From the NCBI GenBank assembly GCA_963575645.1, contig OY754464.1:2046001-2110000 (forward strand): a stretch of 64,000 bases of DNA, given 5' to 3'. Made by a program: the position numbers and the translations under genes. Source of the stretch: Xanthostigma xanthostigma. Lineage: Eukaryota; Arthropoda; Insecta; Raphidioptera; Raphidiidae. The notes beneath the pieces were generated by a model that saw nothing but the letters and a program-made list of their open reading frames with translations, did no database searches and was not told where the DNA came from. This document shows, one piece after another, positions 1 through 10,011 of the stretch (within the stretch, counting starts at the first letter, position 1; every line of letters begins with the position of its first letter).

Positions 1-430
1 TGTCTGACTCTGAGCAGAATGACGCGCTATGTTGGTTTGTGGGCATTTGTTCATGTCGCCCACGTGACCTGGTTGGTTCTTGCTCCGAGCAAGCAAGGAA
101 CCTAGCAAAAAAAAATTGGTTGTCTGTAAAGTCGGTTTACGGACGATAGTTATACGTGATAACGTCATAAAGAAACCAGGCGGAACGTTACACTTTTCGG
201 AACGTTACACTTTTCGGAACGTTACACTTTTTCGTGCATGCAGCCGGTGTTTCATCAATTTATAAGACGTAATCACGTCAAAAATAGCCCCTGTTCTAAT
301 TTTAAAATCTTATTAGGTGAGGTAGCAGGCGAGTTCGCAGTGACGTCATTTCGAGCCTCGTAACCAGCCTGCCGGCCAGCAGAAATACAATCAGTGTTTC
401 CAGCCTCGTATGCAGCGGTCTTTAGACAGC
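1..430 (+). repeat. Repeat family U, copy 1 (left end cut by window)
   Basis: Matches the copies at 41885-42245 and 52505-52862: all share a 'GACGCCATGTTTG...GCGTTTGT' block, a 'CACGTGAC' block, a 'TTGCTC...AGCAAGCA' stretch, then 'ATAGCCCCTGTT' and a 'GCAGTGACGTCATTTC' segment. It is interrupted at about 110-283 by repeat Z1, which separates 'AACCTAGCAA' from 'ATAGCCCCTG'; in the other two copies these are joined. The class of U is not recognised: no coding frame and no clear inverted ends. Confidence 0.7.
110..283 (+). repeat. Repeat family Z, copy 1 (short form, nested in U1)
   Basis: Family Z starts with 'AATTGGTTGTCTGTAAAGTC', has a left 'ACGTGATAACGT' block, a run of 'GGAACGTTACAC' short repeats, a 'GTTTCATCAATTTATAAGAC' stretch and ends 'GTTATCACGTCAAAAA'. 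Seven copies or parts lie in the window. The left and right GTGATAAC blocks are inverted relative to each other, but the outermost bases are not a simple TIR. This copy lacks most of the interior and has three GGAACGTTAC units. It sits in an A-rich site of U. Confidence 0.8.
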
Positions 431-1106
431 TTAAAAGCAACCAGTAGCGTTTTTAGGAGACAGCTATTGGTAGCTACTTTATTTCATCTTGCGCAGTCCA
501 TGCTTCGAGTCAATGGGAACAATTATTCACACATATCATTTCAAGTTACGTATGATGTAAGGCTAGAACAATGCAGTCTCTATCTTTAGTCTTTACGGTG
601 TTATAATATGAACTAGTTGGCCGTGTCCGGGAAGTGAGAAATAAACGCCGAGACAACTTAGAATAATTGTCACCAGAGCGTCGTCAACATCACCACTGGT
701 CAACATTCCGCTGGCCAATTCATTATGTCTTGGAGTAAATTCGCTGCACAAAGATGATTTATGTGATCAGCGTGTGCGACGACAGTGGCGGCGCCTGAGC
801 ATTTTAAATGAGGGCTCTGCAGCCCCGAAGGTACCTCCTAGGAATGAGACGGGGGGTTAATTAAATTATAAATCATATCCACGATGTTTTAATTATGTAA
901 CACTAGTCACTACTGTCATAAATTTTGTATCATGGATGTGTATGTAGGACATACGCAGGGGAGAGGGAGACAAGTGGGGTAGCGGGGCATAGCGGGAAAT
1001 CCCTCATGCGGCTCGAATGAAACTTGTGCAAATGGCACGCTTTGATTGGTCGTCAGTCGGCGCGTGACCTTCAGGAGCGATCCACGGCATTTCGACAGCC
1101 GTCGTT
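431..1106. other. Unassigned spacer
   Basis: No gene or repeat boundary recognised. A 26-base block at about 898-923 (containing 'TAACACTAGTCACTACTG') recurs at about 18617-18643, the only link seen to the rest of the window. Confidence 0.5.
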
Positions 1107-1263
1107 ATATAAAAAATTTGAAAAGAAGTTTGACCCTGCAGGCCATCCCTGTAACTTCCCGCTATTTTAGAGTTCAAAACGCTCAAAAATATATAAAATA
1201 TAGCAAGAAGTTTATTTTTTAGCTCTTCGAGCTCAAAAAAAAAACACTATGTTACGAAATTTT

Positions 1264-1960
1264 CGTTCACTATATCTCATGAACAAATGAACCGACTTTG
1301 ATGCGATTTGCGGCAGTCGACTCAATTTTTTATCCTAAAAAAGTAATTTATTATAGAAAAATCGATCTCATAGGAATTTTACGAGCAATTTAAAAAAAAC
1401 ACTTTTTTACAAATTTTTCGTTCACGATATCTCGTGAACGAATGAGCCGATTTTGATGCGGTTTGCGTCGATCGACGCAGTTTTTTTAACCTAAGAAAGT
1501 AAATTATTACAAAAAAATCGATTTGATAAGAATTTTCCGAGTAATTATAAAAAATTACTTTTTTCCTAATTTTTCGTTCACGTTATCTCATGAACAAATG
1601 AACCAATTTTGATATGGTTTGCGGCGATCGACGCAGTTTTTTTAACCTAAGAAAGTAAATTATTACAAAAAAATCGATTTGATAAGAATTTTACGAGTAA
1701 TTATAAAAAATTACTTTTCTCCTAATTTTTCGTTCACGTTATCTCATGAACAAATGAACCAATTTTGATCTGGTTTGCGGCGATCGACGCAGTTTTTTTA
1801 GCCTAAGAAAGTAATTTATTACAAAAAAATCGATCTGATAACAATTTTAAGACTCATTTTAAAAAAACACTTTTTTACGATTTTTTCGTTCACGGTATCT
1901 CGTGAACAAATGAACCGATTTTGATGCGGTTTGCGGAAATCGACGCAGTTTGTTAAGGAG
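1264..1960 (+). repeat. 156-bp tandem array inside Q1
   Basis: About 4.5 units; the motif CGTTCAC recurs near 1264, 1419, 1575, 1731 and 1887, giving periods of 155-156 bp. Each unit has a near-palindrome 'CGTTCACGATATCTCGTGAACG' type core (written in short, CGTTCAC...GTGAACG), then 'GCGATCGACGCAG' and an 'AAAAAATCGAT' block. The same array is present in reverse at about 43490-44015. Confidence 0.85.
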
Positions 1961-2181
1961 AAGAGCTGATTAGATTTTGGAATTATTCGGTTTAGTAGTT
2001 TAGAAAATATTTTACAAAAACAAATTTTAAAAAATTTTTGAAACTTGTTTTTTTAAGATTTCTCAAAATTTTTTGGGCCGAATCGTTACAAATTTTCAGG
2101 AAGTCTAAGTTCACCAAGATCACGTCAGATGCCGCAAACCGCGTTTCAGTCGGACACTCCGTTCAAAAGATATAAAAGGTT

Positions 2182-2182
<1 letters not shown>

Positions 2183-2215
<33 letters not shown>

Positions 2216-2217
2216 TA
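2183..2217 (+). repeat. CA microsatellite in Q1
   Basis: Short ACAT units passing into about ten CA units. The corresponding site of Q2 (about 43190-43225) has the complementary TG tract, so it belongs to the element. Confidence 0.9.
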
Positions 2218-2464
2218 CAGCCCTACGGACATCATCGCCAAAATAGTTTTAATAGCTTCCTAGGACCTCAAAACGTCGAGATCTGGCGAAAACTCGATTT
2301 TCGAAAATCGGGGTGAAACCAATAACTTCCCGATTTTTGAAAAAAAAAATTTTTTTCATTTTTTTTAAAGCGGGAAGTTAACAAAAGTCTTGAAATCAGT
2401 GTTAACTGTAACTATATTACACTACTTCCTATCATTAAATATGAAAAAACATAATTCATTATAA

Positions 2465-2968
2465 CTAGTGTGACCTGTGCGAACTATTCGCACTAAATAA
2501 GTATAATAATTATCACTTTACAAAATTGTTGTTTAAATATGATTGCAGGTATTTAATTCGTTTCTAATTTTGCACACTGCTTATAACGTTCTTCTTTTTG
2601 TTGTATTACAATATGAAGCTCAGATGACAGATCGAAGAAATATTTTACTAAAATTATCATATAGAGGCGCAAGTAGCAAAAGCGTTGAGGTAAGCCGTCA
2701 GATGGCATCATGCAGCATTGCTGTGACGTTGTTCAGCGTTGCTCGCTGTTTCAAAATTAAAGCCGTTAGTTGGCAGACGTTGTTCAGCGTTGCTGTATTT
2801 TAATTAATTTACAAAAACAAAAGCAATAATAAATTTTTTAGTTGTCGATGTCAGTAGAGCAAGCAATTATCTGTAAAATGATATATAAATTTATGTGGAG
2901 AAATTGTGAGGTTTTTTCTAAAAAGGGAGGCAAACATTCTTAACCTTAGCGTATTAATATATAAATGA
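2465..2968 (-). mobile_element. Non-autonomous Helitron, family H, copy 1
   Basis: Read on the minus strand it begins TC (TCATTTATATATTAATACG), is preceded by A, and ends with the palindrome GTGCGAATAGTTCGCAC, eight bases and CTAG followed by T. A 5' TC, a hairpin just before a 3' CTRR and insertion between A and T with no target duplication are the Helitron signature. Five copies are present. The interior has repeats of the 'GCCATCTGACGGCTTTAATT' kind. No Rep-helicase frame, so it would depend on an autonomous partner. An antisense frame of about 65-85 codons recurs in copies 1-3 but looks incidental. Confidence 0.9.
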
Positions 2969-3199
2969 TATTACGGCGTACCTAATATTTTGGGTGTTCT
3001 GCACTCATAGAGGCACCGCCTCTGTGTGATGATATAATTTATATAGCACTTATTTAGATGTATCATTGGGGGCCTACAGTAACTTGAGATATAAATAAAA
3101 ATGAGTGATTTAGCCAAATTAGTGAAGCAAATCACGCCACAACCCACTTTCTGGCGTCTTTAACTCGATGATGGATTTACATATAAAATTAGTCTGAAG

Positions 3200-3718
3200 A
3201 AATTAATCCGTTATAGCCGAGAGATGGACTATTTTTGTATAGCGTCATCAGGCATTGCTAATATCCAAGCTAGAATGCTGTTGAAATTGCATAGCCGATC
3301 TGTGATATTTTGCGAGTCCAAACAGATCGGACATCATAACTCGCAGTGCAAGAATATCAAACTTTCGGCCAGTGTGGTGTATACTATTTTTTTTCATATA
3401 CCTCGGTCGTAAGCACGCTCAATAAATACATTAATTAATTAATTACATAAAAACACAGACAAATTCCAAGCAAGCAGCTTTGACGTAAAAACTGCACGAA
3501 TGACAGCTGTTCGCGACTATTAGCTAAAATAGGGTTGCTATATTATGGAAACGACATCTAAACAACAGTTGATTGGTTGTTTTTTTCTTTACTATGCCGC
3601 CCGAACGTACGTACTTCCCGCATCAGTGCGTGTAATCCCACCAACGCGTAAATGTTAGACTTTCGGTCTTACAATTGATGCCGAAAGTATGTACTTTCGA
3701 TCGAAGTATGCAGAAAAA
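3200..3718 (+). repeat. Repeat family V, copy 1
   Basis: About 390-500 bp matching 27785-28235 in reverse. Landmarks are 'CAAACTTTCGGCC', 'GTGTGGTGTATACTATTTTT', the 'ACAGCTGTTCGCGAC' segment, 'AACGTACGTACTTCCCGC' and 'GATGCCGAAAGTA'. The stretch at 3293-3400 forms part of a hairpin whose arms are clearer in V3 and V5. No coding capacity. Confidence 0.7.
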
Positions 3719-4072
3719 ATCATAAAGTAACAAATAATGATGACATTATGTAATGTTAAACGTGTAAAGAATTTAAACGTTATCTGACTGTCGGCATTAT
3801 ATTATAGTAGTGCCTACTTAGCATCAGGTACACGTATAGCAAGTCTCATATTATTAGATATAGAAGTTATAAAAACAAACAACGCAAAAAACCAGTAGGT
3901 AGTTGTTGTGTAAGACAAGCGTTCATTAATAATGCAGTAATGAGTGATAGAGCTACCTTCATTGATGTACTAGTCTGATACTATTAGATTAATACAGGCA
4001 CGGCCGCCATTAATATATTGATACAGCTAAAAAAAGTGTACCCTCAATCATTACGCGCGGATGAAGTAAAAC
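3719..4072. other. Unassigned spacer
   Basis: AT-rich, no reading frame or repeat partner noticed. Confidence 0.4.
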
Positions 4073-4660
4073 ATAATTAATACGCTAAGGTTAAGATGTT
4101 TGCCTCCCTTTTTAGAAAAAAACACACAATTTCTCCACATAAATTATATATCATTTTACAGATAATTGCTTGCTCTACTGACATCGACAACTAAAAAATT
4201 TATTATTGCTTTTGTTTTTGTAAATTAATTAAAAGACAGCAACGCTGAATAACGTCTGCCATCTGACAGCTTTAATTTTGAAACAACGTCAACACTTCGA
4301 TCTGCCATCTGACCTTCATATTGTAATACAACAGACACAATACTGCATACTGCCATCTGACGGCTTTAATTTTGAAACAGCGAGCAACGCTGAACAACGT
4401 CACAGCAATACTGCATGATGCCATCTGACGGCTTAACTCAACGCTTTTGCTACTGGCGCCTCTATATGACAATTTTAGTAAAATATTTCTTCGATCTGTC
4501 TTCTGAGCTTAATATTGTAATACAACAAAAAGAAGAACGTTATAAGCAGTGTGCAAAATTAGAAACGAATTGAATACCTGCAATCATATTTAAAAAATAA
4601 TTTTGTAAAGTGATAATAATTATACTTATTTAGTGCGAATAATTCGCACAGGTCACACTA
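4073..4660 (+). mobile_element. Helitron H, copy 2
   Basis: Same family as 2465-2968 in the opposite direction, so the two 3' ends point away from each other across about 1.1 kb. The terminal hairpin GTGCGAATAATTCGCAC is perfect, but the end reads CTAT rather than CTAG, and the 5' TC is lost (the copy starts near 'AATTAATACGCTAAGG'). Confidence 0.88.
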
Positions 4661-4703
4661 TAAAACAAAATACGCTAGTTTTACAGTTTTTTTTTAATAT
4701 AAT

Positions 4704-5100
4704 TGCGGTCCGTCCCGGTTTCACCCGGGTGCGATAAATATAATTCTGCAAAATGTATTTCGTTTGCGGCCTGGCGTCTGAACTAATAGCTTTGAGCAAA
4801 TTGCAAGTTCTAACAGATGTCGCTATTTGGTACTGCACAGTGTTTGTTTGATTCTGAACTATTAGCTCAGAAGCCAACAAACAAAACTGACTTCTGATAG
4901 AACAGATGTCGTTACGTGTTACTAAAAAAGGTTTTTTTTGAGAAAATACCGTAATTTTGTACAAAATATTTAATAAAAACTATCCTATAGCGTAAGTTGC
5001 ACCAAGCAAGACACATTTATAGAATTTCAATATTGTTCAGTGGTTTCGGAGATTAGCGCGGCCAAAATTGTGACATGAGAATTTTATATATAGGTATAGA
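4704..5100 (-). mobile_element. Helitron family F, copy 1
   Basis: On the minus strand it begins TCTATACCTATATATAAAA and passes 'TTCTCATGTCACAATTTTGG', 'GCGCTAATCTCCGAAACC' and repeated 'TTTGCTC...AGCTATTAGTTCAGA' units to the 3' hairpin CACCCGGGTGAAACCGGG. The last CTAG is lost beside H2. Four fuller relatives lie at 10260, 16141, 45002 and, with a shared 3' end only, 50295. Confidence 0.85.
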
Positions 5101-5214
5101 TATAGATACTGTAAAAAAAAGAAGTGAGAACTAAGGTACCAAGTTATTATTTGGCAAATTTGCATAAACATAAAACAGGTCATTTATATATAATATAAAA
5201 CTGTCAGTGTCGAT

Positions 5215-5290
5215 GTATTTAAGGTTTGCGTCTGTAATCAGTTTCACCTTTCGTTCAAGATGGTTTTGATGCCGCCATCTATCAGTCGAT
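5215..5290 (-). repeat. Single unit of the 104-bp CL repeat
   Basis: Contains 'TTTCGTTCAAGATGG' and 'GCCGCCATCTATCAGTCGAT', the reverse of the unit arrayed at 8463-8985. Confidence 0.75.
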
Positions 5291-5375
5291 AACGGTCACT
5301 GCAAAACTGTCCCTGTATTTTTATGTCGAGCCGGTCCTAGGTAGCCAAATATCCAATGAGCGCAGCATGACGTCG

Positions 5376-5480
5376 CGGCTCCCATGTTACTTTGGCGAGC
5401 TGCTGTTGGTTCACTCACTTCGCTTACGTGACGTGACGTTTGGACGCGGTCAACAATCAACAGAGTAACATGGGAAGCCT
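5376..5480. repeat. Short hairpin
   Basis: GGCTCCCATGTTACTTTG at the left is answered by CAGAGTAACATGGGAAGCC at the right, about 18 paired bases around a 60-base GC-richer loop. Could be a MITE relic; outer ends were not found. Confidence 0.45.
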
Positions 5481-5657
5481 CTTCCATACCGCGGCTGCTG
5501 CACAAAACTCAACAACATGACCGGCGTGTTATACGCATCGCTGGTCTTCACACTAATTAGAATAAGAATTTAATTCGTGTCGTGTTCAATTTTTTCCTCA
5601 AATATAATTTTATAATAATTGATTAAATAATAATTAATTTATTTGGCTTCACACTTA

Positions 5658-6407
5658 TCTACCTATACTAATATATAAAGCTGAAGAGTGTGTTTGTTTG
5701 GTTGAATCTCAGAAACTACTGGTTCGAATTGAAAAAAAGAATTGTTGGATAGCCCATTTATCGAGGAAGGCTATAGGCTGTATAATATTACGCTACGACC
5801 AATTGGAGCGGAACATCAATGAAAAATGTTGCAAGATGTATCTCAAAATTATTCCGCCCGACAAATATTATCAGGTGAAATGCCTTAACTAAATATTGCA
5901 ATATTAGCGCGTGAAGTTTATAAGCCCGGATAGCTCAGTTGGTAGAGCGTAAGGCTCTTAATGCCAGGGTCTAGGGTTCAATCCCCACATCGGCGAATAT
6001 ATTTTTATTTTTTTTTTATTTTCTACATTGCTTTCTTCTAAGGCTTAGATACATTTAATTTATTAAAATTTTATAACGACTAATTAAAATTAAATAATTT
6101 AATTAATAGCTCATTTGAAAACTGTGACAACTATAGGCACCTATATAAAAATAATTTTCCTAGTGTATTTAATTTAATATTTAATTAAATATTTACTATA
6201 TTAAAAGAAATTTATTAACTTAAAAAAAGTATAAGTAAATAGGTACCTACTGCTTTTTAACGACAAAAACTTTTGAACGGTACTCCGATCATTATGAAAT
6301 TTGGACACAACATTCATCTCGGTAAACTAAGATGAAAGTGCGGACTCATGTCCCTTCCTTCCCCATTCGTTCTTTTGCATCCGGGTGAAACCGGGCGGGA
6401 CCGCTAG
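5658..6407 (+). mobile_element. Helitron family E with a tRNA-Lys fossil, copy 1
   Basis: Begins TC after an A (TCTACCTATACTAATATATA), continues 'AAGCTGAAGAG', 'GTTGGATAGCCCATTTATCG' and a tRNA-like block, and ends with the CCGGGTGAAACCGGG hairpin, GCGGGACCG and CTAG followed by T. 750 bp, no replicase. A second copy lies at 26226-26846 in reverse. Both have the tRNA at the same place, so the tRNA was captured before the copies spread. Confidence 0.92.
5924..5995 (+). pseudogene. tRNA-Lys(CTT)-derived sequence inside Helitron E1
   Basis: 72 bases align end to end with the usual animal tRNA-Lys: GCCCGGATAGCTCAGTTGG (box A region), anticodon loop CTCTTAA, and a box B region GGTTCAATCCCC. The D arm GCTC/GAGC is intact. 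The anticodon stem (TAAGG against TGCCA), the T stem and the acceptor stem are mostly mismatched, so a functional tRNA is unlikely. Confidence 0.82.
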
Positions 6408-6574
6408 TATGTTAATACCTACGTGAAGAAAAAACTCTTCTTTAAACATATTGCGCGCATGTAGGAGTGTGAGATTTGGCATAGTTAAAGTTCATATCGA
6501 GAAGGAGTGGAAAAAATAACATTTATTTGTAATAATATGTGTAACAAATAGATTAAATTAAAATCTTTGATTAA

Positions 6575-6990
6575 CGTCTGATAAGTACTCTTCAATAAAT
6601 AAAATTATCGACAAATTTTTCGACAAAAAATATATTTATAATTCAATATATTTATGTTTCGGTTCGGATTTGGACTTTCTTCAGAATTGAGCTAAATATA
6701 AAAATTAATTAGTTTCTAATAAAATTTTGAAATAATATTTTGTTTTTAATCAATTTTTTCCTTCTTTTTAGGTACTTACAAATATATCCGTAACTGTACT
6801 TATTATTTCAATATTTAAAAAAAAAACTCAATTATAGAAACTAATAATTTTAATTAGTTTTTGTTTTTTAGCTCAATTCTGAAGGAGATCCAAGTCCGCA
6901 CCGAAACGTAAATTTATTGAATTATAATTATATTTTTTGTCAATATAATTGTCTAAAAAATTGGTCGATAATTTTATTTATTGAACATTA
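6575..6990. repeat. Repeat family BB, copy 1 (palindromic)
   Basis: Left arm about 6585-6705 and right arm about 6865-6985 are inverted copies: 'ATAAATAAAATTATCGAC', 'TTCGGTTCGGATTTGGAC' and 'TTCAGAATTGAGCTAAA' on the left answer 'TTTAGCTCAATTCTGAAG', 'GTCCGCACCGAAACG' and 'GATAATTTTATTTATTG' on the right. Related sequences are at 30655, 38752 and 49195. Each arm holds a CTGAAG...CGAAAC motif discussed under findings. Confidence 0.7.
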
Positions 6991-7109
6991 AATTAAATAC
7001 ATATAGATAATAAAATATGCGCTCATACACGGTCAAAAATTATTTTTAAAAAAATTAGCATAGTAAATGCGAAGTGAACGGGTCGCCAGTTCTTTAAAAA
7101 AAAACATGT

Positions 7110-7215
7110 TTTTTTATGAAACCGCGTCACACAGCGCCTTCTGTTGAACGTTAAAAAAACACACGCCGTACTAAATATTTAACGGCAATGGGAGCACCAT
7201 CTGTAACGTAACACC
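7110..7215 (+). repeat. Fragment of the 64-bp minisatellite
   Basis: One and a half diverged units with 'GTTGAACGTTAAA', 'ACACGCCGTACTAAATATTT' and 'GGGAGCACCATCTGTAACG'; the array is at 28350-28655. Confidence 0.65.
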
Positions 7216-7287
7216 AACACACGCAATACTAAACAATAATAAACAAAAAATATTGTATACCTACAAGCATTGTGCAATTAAACATTA

Positions 7288-7880
7288 CTAGTGTGACCTG
7301 TGCGAATTATTCGCACTAAATAAGTATAATAATTATCACTTTACAAAATTATTTTTTAAATATGATTTCAGGTATTCAATTCGTTTCTAATTTTGCACAC
7401 TGCTTATAACGTTCTTCTTTTTGTTGTATTACAATATGAAGCTTAGATGACAGATCGAAGAAATATTTTACTCAAATTGTCATATAGAGGCGCAAGTAGC
7501 AAAAGCGTTGAGCTAAGCCGTCAGATGGCATCATGCAGCATTGCTGTGACGTTGTTCAGCGTTGCTCGCAGTTTCAAAATTAAAGCTGTTAGATGGCAGT
7601 ATGCAGTATTGTGTCTGTTGTATTACAATATGAAGGTCAGATGACAGATCGAAGTGTTGACGTTGTTTCAAAATTAAAACCGTCAGATGGCAGGCGTTGT
7701 TCAGCGTTGCTGTATTTTAATTAATTTACAAAAACAAAAGCAATAATAAATTTTTTAGTTGTCGATGTCAGTAGAGCAAGCAATTATCTGTAAAATGATA
7801 TATAATTTATGTGGAGAAATTATGAGGTTTTTTCTCAAAAGGGAGGCAAACATCTTTAACTTTAATTAATATATATATGA
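7288..7880 (-). mobile_element. Helitron H, copy 3
   Basis: Complete by both ends: minus-strand 5' TCATATATATATTAATTA after A, and 3' hairpin GTGCGAATAATTCGCAC, then CTAG before T. 593 bp, the longest copy. It has three internal 'GCCATCTGACGG' units; H1 has fewer, so internal repeat number varies between copies. Confidence 0.92.
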
Positions 7881-8462
7881 TGTCTATATTCTTTGTTCTC
7901 CATTAAACCTAACTGAACCACAGCAACGCGTAGCCGGGTTAAGTACTAAATAAACAACTTTTCTAACTGGATCTGTTCAAAACCATTCCCTGTCAAAATA
8001 TAAAAAAATAACACGTCTATAACTCAGTACAAACTATTTTTATTGGATAACTATTCGGCAGTAATCATCAATTTAAATTCATATAAAATCCGATTTTTTT
8101 CCGATAATAGAATTCTTTGGATAATTATGCATAGTAATGTTTCCGTTTAGTAATTGACACTCATTATTTTTTTGTGACCATACTAAAACTGAACGAAAAT
8201 CAACTATAATTAATTATCTGATCGATGTTTTAACAACACGCTTAAAATTGTTGTATAATTTATTTAATTATTTGTCAGTTTTTGTGTTTTTGCCTATACA
8301 TAGTATACGGGTAAGTACACTATTTATGTTGGTCGGATAGCGGGACCTAGAAGCCATTACTATTCCATCACAAATCTTGTATTTCGTTTTGAAGGAAAGT
8401 AATAATTTTAAAATGAATTTTCGAAGAAAATCAGTCATATGAGAAATTTGCTTCTTATCTTC
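7881..8462. other. Unassigned spacer with a Helitron-like scrap
   Basis: At 7918-7940 'CCACAGCAACGCGTAGCCGG' resembles the segment after the minisatellite at 28668 and one at 46229, perhaps a decayed Helitron 3' end. The rest shows nothing. Confidence 0.4.
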
Positions 8463-8985
8463 AGCGGTTTATTAAAAGACAATTTCCGCTATTTAAAGGC
8501 ATCATCTAATAGATGGCAATATCGTAGAAACCATCTTGAACGGAAGACAAAACATAGCTACAGACGCAAACCAGTTTTGTGATCGGTTTCCGCTATTTAG
8601 AGACATTGACTGACAGATAGCATCATCGTAGAAATCATCTTGAACGGAAGGTGAAACGTAGCTACGGACGTACATTAATTTTATTATTGTTTTCCGCTAA
8701 TTAAAGGCATCTACTGACAGATGGCGGCATCGTAGAAACCATCTTGAACGGACGGCGAAACGTAGCTACGAACGCAAATCAATTTTGGTCATCGATTGCC
8801 GCTATTTAAAGACATCTACTGACAGATAGCGGCATCGTAGAAACCATCTTGAACGGACGGCGAAACGTAGCTACGAACGCAAATCAATTTTGGTGATTGA
8901 TTTCCGCTATTTGAAGACATCGACTAACAGATGGCTGCATCAAAACGCATGAACGGAAAGTGAAACACAGCTACGAACGCAAAAC
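8463..8985 (+). repeat. CL tandem array, 104-bp units
   Basis: Five units; the phrase TTTCCGCTATTT starts near 8483, 8587, 8691, 8797 and 8900. Each unit reads 'AAAGGCATCGACTGACAG', 'ATGGCGGCATCGTAGAAACC', 'ATCTTGAACGGA', 'GAAACGTAGCTACGGACGC'. Related arrays or single units occur at 5215, 25075 (reverse), 42740, 51650 and 63390, so the unit spreads as part of something mobile. Confidence 0.9.
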
Positions 8986-9420
8986 AATAAGCACAGCGAA
9001 CGTAATTTACGAATGATTTAATTTTTCAAAAATTGAGAGTGGTAAAAACAAATTACTACAACCGCGCGTTAAGTTAAGCTAGTAGCAATTAATACATTAT
9101 TTTGTCTGCAAGGTTTGGCACTGCGACCGACGGTTTTTTTTTGTGAACGGTGTCAATTACCATGTATGATATATAGTGAAGAGTTACGCATGACCATCTG
9201 TCATCTGTTTCATCGTTGTACCAACATAATTGGAAGTAAATATAATTACCAAATAATTGATCTGTCCTCACTCCATTGATAGTGTATGAGTTATCCAATT
9301 TATTTAAAGTAAATCATTTTTATGATGGATTAATATTTGATCGTGTCATCTTTTTACGGCCGTGACAGCTACGCAGTTGTTTTTACAGAATTTGTACCCG
9401 GTTTCTGGTACGCCAAATCA
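8986..9420. other. Unassigned spacer
   Basis: No repeat partner. A 69-codon minus frame at 9089-9298 has no recognisable motif. Confidence 0.4.
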
Positions 9421-9994
9421 TCATAATATATATTAATACGCTAAGGTTAAAGATGTTTGCCTCCCTTTTTAGAAAAAACCTCACAATCTCTCCACATAAA
9501 TTATTATATATCATTTTACAGATAATTGCTTGCTCTACTGACATCGACAACTAAAAAATTTATTATTGCTTTTGTTTTTGGAAATTAATTAAAATACCGC
9601 AACGCTGAACAACGTCTGCCATCTGACGGCGTTAATTTTGAAACAACGTCAACACTTCTATCTGTCATCTGACCTTCATATTGTAATACAACAGACACAA
9701 TACTGCATACTGCCATCTAACGGCTTTAATTTTGAAACAGCGAGCAACGCCACAGCAATGCTGCATGATGCCATCTGACGGCTTAGCTCAACGCTTTTGC
9801 TACTTGCGCCTCTATATGACAATTTTAGTCAAATATTTCTTCGATCTGTCATCTGAGCTTCATACAACAAAAAGAAGAACGTTATAAGCAGTGTTCAAAA
9901 TTAGAAACGAATTGAATACCTGCATTCATATTTAAAAAAGTGATAATTATTATACTAATTATTTAGTGCGAATAATTCGCACAGGTCACACTAG
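9421..9994 (+). mobile_element. Helitron H, copy 4
   Basis: Complete: TC directly at 9421 after an A, and the perfect GTGCGAATAATTCGCAC hairpin before CTAG (9991-9994) and T. Opposite in direction to H3, with 3' ends outward, the same arrangement as H1/H2. Confidence 0.93.
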
Positions 9995-10011
9995 TCTCAT
10001 TTATAAGTGGA

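Larger units (their letters stand above)
1107..2390 (+). mobile_element. Repeat family Q, copy 1
   Basis: A 1.28-kb element whose inverted partner is at 43020-44155. Both ends carry a short inverted motif (CTGTAACTTCCCGCT near 1150, AGCGGGAAGTTAAC near 2378). Between them lie a 156-bp tandem array, a stretch with 'ATATCTTTTGAACGGAG' and a CA microsatellite, then 'CACCCCGATTTTCGAAAATC'. It has no coding capacity. Identity with the second copy runs from about 1107, so the unit that moved is larger than the TAACTTCCCGC-bounded core. Family unknown. Confidence 0.75.

Noticed and set aside
2543-2803. Conserved small protein in Helitron H (also 4272-4472 and 7447-7644)
   Set aside because: Similarity reflects nucleotide identity of the copies; it is antisense to the element, differs in length each time and is missing from H4 and H5.
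5101-5230. Telomeric TTAGG or rDNA fragments here or elsewhere
   Set aside because: None found anywhere in the window.
5924-5995. Functional tRNA-Lys gene
   Set aside because: Anticodon, T and acceptor stems are mostly unpaired and the sequence lies within a Helitron with a second decayed copy.
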